NCBI GenBank assembly: GCA_040772685.1
Contig: JAXGXQ010000001.1
Location: forward strand, 186,001-250,000
Direction: 5' to 3'
DNA length: 64,000 nucleotides
Origin: JAXGXQ01 sp040772685
Lineage (GTDB): Bacteria; Bacillota; Clostridia; Saccharofermentanales; UBA5734
Part shown: positions 59,064 to 64,000 of the stretch, one piece after another
Layout: the number at the start of each line of letters is the position of its first letter
How positions within the stretch are numbered: position 1 is the stretch's first letter
Program-made: the position numbers and the translations under genes
Notes under the pieces: generated by a model
Told to the model about the DNA's origin: nothing
Seen by the model: only the letters and a program-made list of their open reading frames with translations
The model's database searches: none

Positions 59064-59867
59064 TCAACGGATATGCGGGTCTTTCTCATATACAGGAACC
59101 ACCGAGAAATTATTACGGTAAAGCTGAATCGCCGCGGCACCAATAAGAACCACAGCGCCAACGAGGCTGACGATTTGCAGCAGATTGTACTGGCCGTTGA
59201 AGCCTTGCGGTGAACGCAGGTTCGAGTAAATGCCAAAATACGCCCAGGCTACCGGCAAGGGAAAGGCAGCATTACGCAGGCTCAACATAACCAGAATCAC
59301 AAGCAGCCCGGCGATGCCAAGAATTATGATGGACCAGAATTCAGCGGAAATACCGAACCCATTCCACTCGAGTTTGACCAGCATCGCGGCTGTGTTTACA
59401 ACCGATGCAATAAAAAGCCAGCCAGTGTACAAGCCGAAAGTTACCGGCAGCAACCAGTGCTTACGATCCTGCAGATTAAGCAGGCGCTGGCAAATCAAGG
59501 CCAGTGTAATTACAAACGCAAAAATAAGGATAGTGGACACCTCTATTAAGAGGTAAGAGAAGGTGATGATCCAGGCGATATTAAGTACACATGAAATCCA
59601 GAAAAGAACTGCAAGCTCGTCCAAAGCCTGCTCGTAGTATCTGTTGTTTCTTTTCAGGTAGAGAACCATCAAGCTGATGATCAGCAAGCTGTAAATAACA
59701 CCCCAGATACTGAAAGTAGAAGGACTGGGCGTGATCAGCGTCTGGTAGCGGTCCGAGACTTCCTTTTGGCTCAGACCATTAATAACACCAATTGCCCCAA
59801 GCATGTTAACGACCAAAGTTGAAGCGAACAAGATAATAGTGACAAGATACTTTTTATTTCGTTCCAT
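59064..59867 (-). CDS. TspO/MBR-like membrane protein
   Basis: 267 residues, all-helical and membrane-embedded, longer than typical TspO (about 160). TspO-like features are PSPSTFSIWGVIYSLL in the first half and WISCVLNIAWI. The rest consists of several hydrophobic helices and ends in a charged tail. The ligand is unknown; TspO proteins bind porphyrins or sterols. GAGGAG precedes ATG 59867; an upstream ATG at 59900 would add 11 unconserved residues. Confidence 0.75.
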   Translation of the reverse strand: MERNKKYLVTIILFASTLVVNMLGAIGVINGLSQKEVSDRYQTLITPSPSTFSIWGVIYSLLIISLMVLYLKRNNRYYEQALDELAVLFWISCVLNIAWIITFSYLLIEVSTILIFAFVITLALICQRLLNLQDRKHWLLPVTFGLYTGWLFIASVVNTAAMLVKLEWNGFGISAEFWSIIILGIAGLLVILVMLSLRNAAFPLPVAWAYFGIYSNLRSPQGFNGQYNLLQIVSLVGAVVLIGAAAIQLYRNNFSVVPVYEKDPHIR

Positions 59868-59970
59868 GGTTTTCTCCTCACTGAGCTTTTTATACTTCAA
59901 TTTCTCAGGACCTGGATTTTGGATGCAGTCTTTAATTCAATGTTGCTAGTTTCAATTTACAGTATAAACC

Positions 59971-60090
59971 CGCTAAAGCAAAGTCATTTCTAGCAAAGCA
60001 AAGTTATTTGTAGCAAAGTAAAGTTATTTGTAGCAAAGTAAAGTTATTTGTAGCAAAGTAAAATTATTTCTAATATAACAAAGTTATTTC
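59971..60090. repeat. 20-bp tandem repeat, six units
   Basis: Six consecutive 20-base units with consensus TAGCAAAGTAAAGTTATTTG: two units are identical (60011-60030, 60031-60050) and four diverge toward the edges. It lies in the gap between the TspO-like and TetR genes, which both read away on the minus strand. No spacer between units, so not a CRISPR. Confidence 0.92.
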
Positions 60091-60126
60091 CAACACATAA
60101 GCAACAGCGCCCGCAACGATGCTGAC

Positions 60127-60708
60127 TCAGGCTCCCATCGAGATAAATTTATAACAGAGCTCAGCTAAATCCGCTGGGCTCATTTTCATGTCTTCTTCGA
60201 GCCAACGCTGGATTGTGGAAATAAAGCCACCGGTGATGAAAGTATAATAGCGATCCAGATAATCAGCGTCTTCCTGGTGAAGTTTTGTCCCGGCACTGTC
60301 CAACGCATAGTGGCGGCCGCTTGCCAGCAGTCGGCGCAACAGCTGACTTTGCGAAGGGTTAGCGAGAATTATTGAGGCAAAAGTTGAATTGCGTTTGATC
60401 ATGCGGAAGGCTTCAGCCAGTATGTTGATTGTAGCCTCAGCATTGCCCATGAAGCCCGCCAGCTGATCTTTCTGCCCCGGATTCCGCGCCAGAATCTTTT
60501 CAAATTCGTTCAACATCTCTTTTTGAATCTCATCGAAAAGCTCTGCCACATGATTGTAGTGCCGATAGAAGGTGGAACGGTGGTAACCGGCCTTTTTGCT
60601 GAGTTCTGAGACTGTAATCTGCTCCAGCGGCTTGCTATGCAAAAGATCCGTCAGTGCCTCGCGGTAGGCGAGTAAAGCTCTTTCAGTTCTGGGATCATTG
60701 GTTTCCAT
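60127..60708 (-). CDS. TetR-family transcriptional regulator
   Basis: 193 residues. The N-terminal HTH is typical: ITVSELSKKAGYHRSTFYRHY. A ligand-binding helical C-terminus follows. It is divergent from the MMPL gene and probably represses it. Start ATG 60708, chosen for GGGAG upstream; a longer frame to 60771 is not supported. Confidence 0.9.
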   Translation of the reverse strand: METNDPRTERALLAYREALTDLLHSKPLEQITVSELSKKAGYHRSTFYRHYNHVAELFDEIQKEMLNEFEKILARNPGQKDQLAGFMGNAEATINILAEAFRMIKRNSTFASIILANPSQSQLLRRLLASGRHYALDSAGTKLHQEDADYLDRYYTFITGGFISTIQRWLEEDMKMSPADLAELCYKFISMGA

Positions 60709-60734
60709 CTGATTATCTCCCACTGGCAAAATCT

Positions 60735-60760
60735 GCGACATGTTTTCGACAGTGTGTCGC
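60735..60760. promoter_or_regulatory. Overlapping palindromes between tetR and the MMPL gene (operator candidate)
   Basis: CGACA-GTG-TGTCG (60747-60759), a perfect palindrome, overlaps a wider GCGACA...TGTCGC pair (60735-60740 and 60755-60760). Located 27 bases upstream of tetR, a fitting place for a TetR operator. Confidence 0.6.
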
Positions 60761-60870
60761 GTAGGCAACACTATGAATCAACTTTATGATAACACGCTTT
60801 TGCAATCCTCGATATTCTTATTACATAGCTTCAAAAATGACGATTTTAGATAGAGGTAAGCGGAGGCAAA

Positions 60871-62958
60871 ATGGAACCAATCATTAAGTGGATAGTTCGC
60901 CGGCGGCGTACGGTCTTTACAGTGTTTATTATCTGGGCTGTGATCGCCGCTTTTGCCGCTGCCCGCGTAAACGTAAACTATGATATTGTCTCGTATCTGC
61001 CCAAGGATGAGCCTTCGACACTTGCTATCGCTGAGTTGACGGAAAATTTCGGCACGACGCTGCCGAATGCCAGTATAGCGGCACGGGTTGATGATATAAG
61101 CGATGCGCTGCGCTTAAAACAGGAAATTGCCGCGGTTGAGGGGGTTAAAGAAGTTCTCTGGCTGGACGATACTCTGGATATCGCCAAACCCCTGGAACTG
61201 GCAGATCAGAAGATCGTCGCAGGCTTCTACAAAGACGGTTACGCGCTTTATCAGGTAACTGCCGATACGGATAACGCTGCCGCGGTTTTAGCCCGGCTGG
61301 CGCAGACATTCCCCGAAGCACATATTGTTGGCAGCCTGGTCGATCTGGCAAGCGCCCAGACTGCAGTGGGGGATGAGGTTGGCCGCATCGTTGCCTACGC
61401 GATTCCCATAGTCATTATCATTCTTCTGCTCAGCACCCATTCCTGGCTTGAGCCTCTGGTTTTTCTGATCACGATCGGTATCGCTATTTTATTGAACATG
61501 GGTACCAACCTGATCCTGGGGGAAATTTCCTTCCTGACTCAGTCTGTAGCTGCAATACTGCAGTTAGCGGTATCTATGGACTACGCGATTTTTCTGCTGC
61601 ACAGTTTCAATGGTTTTCGAGAGCAGGGCTATGAACCTGTTCCCGCAATGCAAAAGGCCATGAAAAAATCGCTGGCTGCGGTTTTCTCTTCCAGTATAAC
61701 CACGGTTGTCGGCTTTTTAGCGTTAATCTTCATGCGTTTCCGGCTGGGAGCTGACCTTGGTCTGGTCATGGCCAAAGGGATTGCGCTTGCTTTTATCACA
61801 GTCATGATCTTCATGCCGACGTTTATTCTGATGGTTTACAAATGGATCGAAAAAACACAGCACCGTTCCTTCCTGCCGGACATGTCCGGCTTTGGCAGGT
61901 TTGTGGTTAAAGCCCGCTGGGGAATCCTGCTCCTCGTAGTGCTCCTGATTGTGCCGGGCTTCCTGGCCAGCAGGAACAACGAATACATTTATGGCATGGG
62001 GGCTTACCCACCGGAATCACGTTTTCAGCAGGACAGAGATTTTGTTGATGAACTGTTCGGGAAACAGGTTCAGATGGCACTGATGGTACCAACCGGTAAC
62101 ATACCGGCTGAGCTTAAACTGCAGACAGAACTGGAGCAAACGCCGAACGTGACTAATGTCATGTCCTACGTTTCAGCTGTAGACCCCGTGATTCCGCCGG
62201 AGGTTATAGACAACGACCAGCTTTCAATGCTGGTGTCGAAAAAATATAACCTCTTCATAATTACAGCAAAAGGCGGCGGCGAAGGGCCTGCAGCGTTTGC
62301 CATGACTGCAGAAATCCGCCGACTGGCCGACAACTACTACGGCGATGCTTATCAGCTGGCGGGTGAACCGGCCAACATGCTGGACATGAAAAATACAATT
62401 GAAGAGGACGATATCATCGTAAATGGTCTGGCGATTCTGGCTATCGCGCTGACAATAATGGCTGTATACCGTTCTTTTTCGCTGCCGTTACTGCTAGTAC
62501 TGACAATTGAAATCGCGATCTGGATCAACCTTTCAATACCATACTTCACAAATACGCCCTTGAGCTATATCGGCTACCTGATTATCAGTACTGTGCAGCT
62601 GGGAGCAACGGTCGACTACGCGATTCTATACACTGAACATTATCTGGCAAACCGCACGAAATATGCCAAAAGGGAAGCAGTTATCCAGTCAACCCGGGAG
62701 GCAATCCCGTCCATATTGCCGCCGGCAGCGATTTTGACCGCGGTTGGCTTTGTTCTGGGCTTGATTTCATCGCTGCGAATTGTATCCGACCTGGGCATCA
62801 TGCTCGGGCGAGGCGCAATCCTGTCTTTCCTGATGGTTTCGCTGCTGTTGCCGCAGCTATTAATGCTATTTGACCGGGTGATTGAGAAAACCACAAAGAA
62901 CAGACAATTTCTGAAGCAACCTTTACCTGTTGAGGAGTCGAACAATGAGCAGTTTTAA
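60871..62958 (+). CDS. MMPL/RND-superfamily membrane exporter
   Basis: 695 residues with two membrane bundles of six helices, each behind a large extracytoplasmic loop. The first helix is TVFTVFIIWAVIAAFAA; the RND/MMPL segment VSMDYAIFLLHSFNGFREQG (conserved Asp-Tyr) occurs in the first half, and GATVDYAILYTEHYLANRTK in the second, with the second Asp-Tyr. MMPL proteins move lipids or drugs with the proton gradient. GCGGAGG precedes ATG 60871. It overlaps the following lipoprotein gene by 14 bases. Adjacent TetR gene probably controls it. Confidence 0.9.
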   Translation: MEPIIKWIVRRRRTVFTVFIIWAVIAAFAAARVNVNYDIVSYLPKDEPSTLAIAELTENFGTTLPNASIAARVDDISDALRLKQEIAAVEGVKEVLWLDDTLDIAKPLELADQKIVAGFYKDGYALYQVTADTDNAAAVLARLAQTFPEAHIVGSLVDLASAQTAVGDEVGRIVAYAIPIVIIILLLSTHSWLEPLVFLITIGIAILLNMGTNLILGEISFLTQSVAAILQLAVSMDYAIFLLHSFNGFREQGYEPVPAMQKAMKKSLAAVFSSSITTVVGFLALIFMRFRLGADLGLVMAKGIALAFITVMIFMPTFILMVYKWIEKTQHRSFLPDMSGFGRFVVKARWGILLLVVLLIVPGFLASRNNEYIYGMGAYPPESRFQQDRDFVDELFGKQVQMALMVPTGNIPAELKLQTELEQTPNVTNVMSYVSAVDPVIPPEVIDNDQLSMLVSKKYNLFIITAKGGGEGPAAFAMTAEIRRLADNYYGDAYQLAGEPANMLDMKNTIEEDDIIVNGLAILAIALTIMAVYRSFSLPLLLVLTIEIAIWINLSIPYFTNTPLSYIGYLIISTVQLGATVDYAILYTEHYLANRTKYAKREAVIQSTREAIPSILPPAAILTAVGFVLGLISSLRIVSDLGIMLGRGAILSFLMVSLLLPQLLMLFDRVIEKTTKNRQFLKQPLPVEESNNEQF

Positions 62959-64000
62959 GCGAAAAATAAAAATAGCACGGGGCACAGCCTTCTTGCTGAT
63001 AAGTGTAATGCTGGTTTCCATACTGACCGCCTGTTCGGGGCCAACTGTCAAGGATCCAACCAGAACAGCGGAAGATTCTTTCTTTGCGTTTGCTGCCGGC
63101 AGCGAAGAAACTGCAGAAACCACATTGGATTCAGCCAGAAGCGAGTTTGTTTACGCACAACTGGGCGCAGATGGACAGCCGCAGAATATCTACGTTGTTA
63201 ACCGCGTTCCGGCAGGCAGTCAGGGAGTTTTGGACCACGGCGATTATGCCGGGGTCAAACTGCTCTCTATGACAGGTGAGCTGCTGCAGACAGCAGCTGG
63301 CTATGAAGCCAGTGCGAGCGATTCAGAGCCGTTTTTTTATCAGGGGAACCTGAAAACCACAACACTGCCCTGGAGTGTCATCATTGGCTATAAACTCAAC
63401 AACGAGGTTGTTACAGCACCGGCACTCAGCGGCGCGGCAGGAGAGCTGGAAATCGCGCTCAGCATCACACCGCAAAACTCGGCCTGGGCCGATAACCTGA
63501 TGCTGCAAATCAGCGTTACGCTGCCGGGTTCATCTGTTTCCGGGTTATCCGCGGAAGGCGGTACGCTGGCTATGGCCGGTTCGAATCAGCTTATAACCTA
63601 CGTTATGCTCCCGGGTTCCGAGGCAAGCGCCTGGACCATCAAGGCAACTGTAAAGAACTTCTACATGCCATCGGTGCAGATTGCCGCGGTGCCCATGTCC
63701 TTTAACCTTGCTGACTTCACCTTGCCGGAAATTGAACTGCCGGCGGGATTTGCAGAACTGGTCGACTTGCAAGACGGCACAAAGAAGCTGGCAGCTGGCG
63801 CGCGCGAACTGGCAGACGGCCTCGACCAGGTAGACGCGGGCTCCCCCGAGCTGCGGAATGGGTTTTCCCAATTGCAGAATGCCGCCCGTGAGCTGGACGC
63901 AGCAGCAGCGACAATTACCAAAGGCATTGATGCCTATCTTGGCGGCGTTGACCGGCTTGGCGCCGGCGGCACAGAACTCAGCGCCGGATTCGCGGCAGTC
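62945..64000 (+). CDS. Predicted lipoprotein partner of the MMPL exporter (3' partial)
   Basis: Open from ATG 62945 to the window edge (352 codons), no stop. A signal peptide with lipobox LTACS at about residues 27-31 marks a lipoprotein. A beta-rich middle part is followed, from about residue 275, by repeated Leu/Gly-spaced segments (LAAGARELADGLDQVDAG, ELRNGFSQL) of the type seen in YhgE/Pip-like proteins and MMPL partners. The overlap with the MMPL gene (14 bases) argues for a joint function in export or cell-envelope building. The C-terminus lies outside the window. Confidence 0.8.
   Translation, partial: MSSFKRKIKIARGTAFLLISVMLVSILTACSGPTVKDPTRTAEDSFFAFAAGSEETAETTLDSARSEFVYAQLGADGQPQNIYVVNRVPAGSQGVLDHGDYAGVKLLSMTGELLQTAAGYEASASDSEPFFYQGNLKTTTLPWSVIIGYKLNNEVVTAPALSGAAGELEIALSITPQNSAWADNLMLQISVTLPGSSVSGLSAEGGTLAMAGSNQLITYVMLPGSEASAWTIKATVKNFYMPSVQIAAVPMSFNLADFTLPEIELPAGFAELVDLQDGTKKLAAGARELADGLDQVDAGSPELRNGFSQLQNAARELDAAAATITKGIDAYLGGVDRLGAGGTELSAGFAAV

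Noticed and set aside
59971..60090. CRISPR array
   Set aside because: The 20-bp units follow each other directly, without spacers, and there are no cas genes nearby.

Overview
The window looks like chromosomal DNA of an anaerobic, low-to-mid GC Bacillota (Clostridia-like) bacterium. The evidence is strong AGGAGG-type ribosome sites with frequent TTG/GTG starts, a PPi-dependent phosphofructokinase, a two-subunit class I fumarase, a tripartite tricarboxylate transporter with sigma-54 control, LicA/LicC and CDP-glycerol transferase surface-polymer genes, an ArsP/Acr3/ArsM arsenic cassette and nickel-pincer (Lar) genes. I cannot name the genus from the sequence alone.

Region by region. 1-9.4 kb is one long plus-strand run of housekeeping genes: larE (5' end cut by the window), larB, larC (with a 25-histidine insert), purE, purN, purH, purD, a nadD-yqeK fusion, rsfS and a comEA-like gene. 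9.4-11.5 kb is a minus-strand padR/HAAS/DUF4097 operon with a near-consensus promoter. It is divergent from thrS, which lacks the TGS domain. 13.9-19.5 kb is an A+T-rich, decaying accessory region that starts at tRNA-Pro. It holds a tyrosine-recombinase remnant, orphan small ORFs, a possible HEPN-type protein, VOC and HD proteins and an internally deleted EamA transporter. 19.6-26.6 kb carries corA, then minus-strand fumarase, trkA/trkH and a D,D-carboxypeptidase. 26.8-30.1 kb is thyA, folA, a GNAT-MGMT fusion and a flavin reductase-like gene. A tRNA cluster (His-Gln-Lys) follows.

31.2-41 kb looks like a self-contained sigma-54 module. It has a PAS histidine kinase, a PrpR-type enhancer-binding activator, rpoN, and a pdxA-tctA-tctB-tctC operon. 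A textbook -24/-12 promoter and a 35-bp palindrome lie upstream of that operon. 41-48 kb holds an isochorismatase-like hydrolase, PPi-PFK, a PP2C-like/SH3b membrane protein, a PHP phosphoesterase, a homocysteine methyltransferase-MTHFR fusion and two tRNAs.

48-54 kb is the most unusual locus: a four-gene operon licC-licA-CDP-glycerol transferase-(YidC/Oxa1 fused to an LtaS-like alkaline-phosphatase-superfamily domain). I infer a surface phospho-decoration system in which insertase-like and phosphotransferase-like modules are one polypeptide. Immediately next come an HTH-MNT/HEPN toxin-antitoxin pair, preceded by three 30-bp-phased repeats, and an arsenic cassette (thioredoxin-like protein, permease, arsR, arsM, acr3) arranged around one ArsR-like palindrome. 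The window ends with a TspO-like membrane protein, a 20-bp tandem repeat, a TetR regulator and an MMPL exporter. The last gene is a lipoprotein that runs off the 3' edge.

All assignments are by eye from motifs, lengths and gene order. No database search was run.
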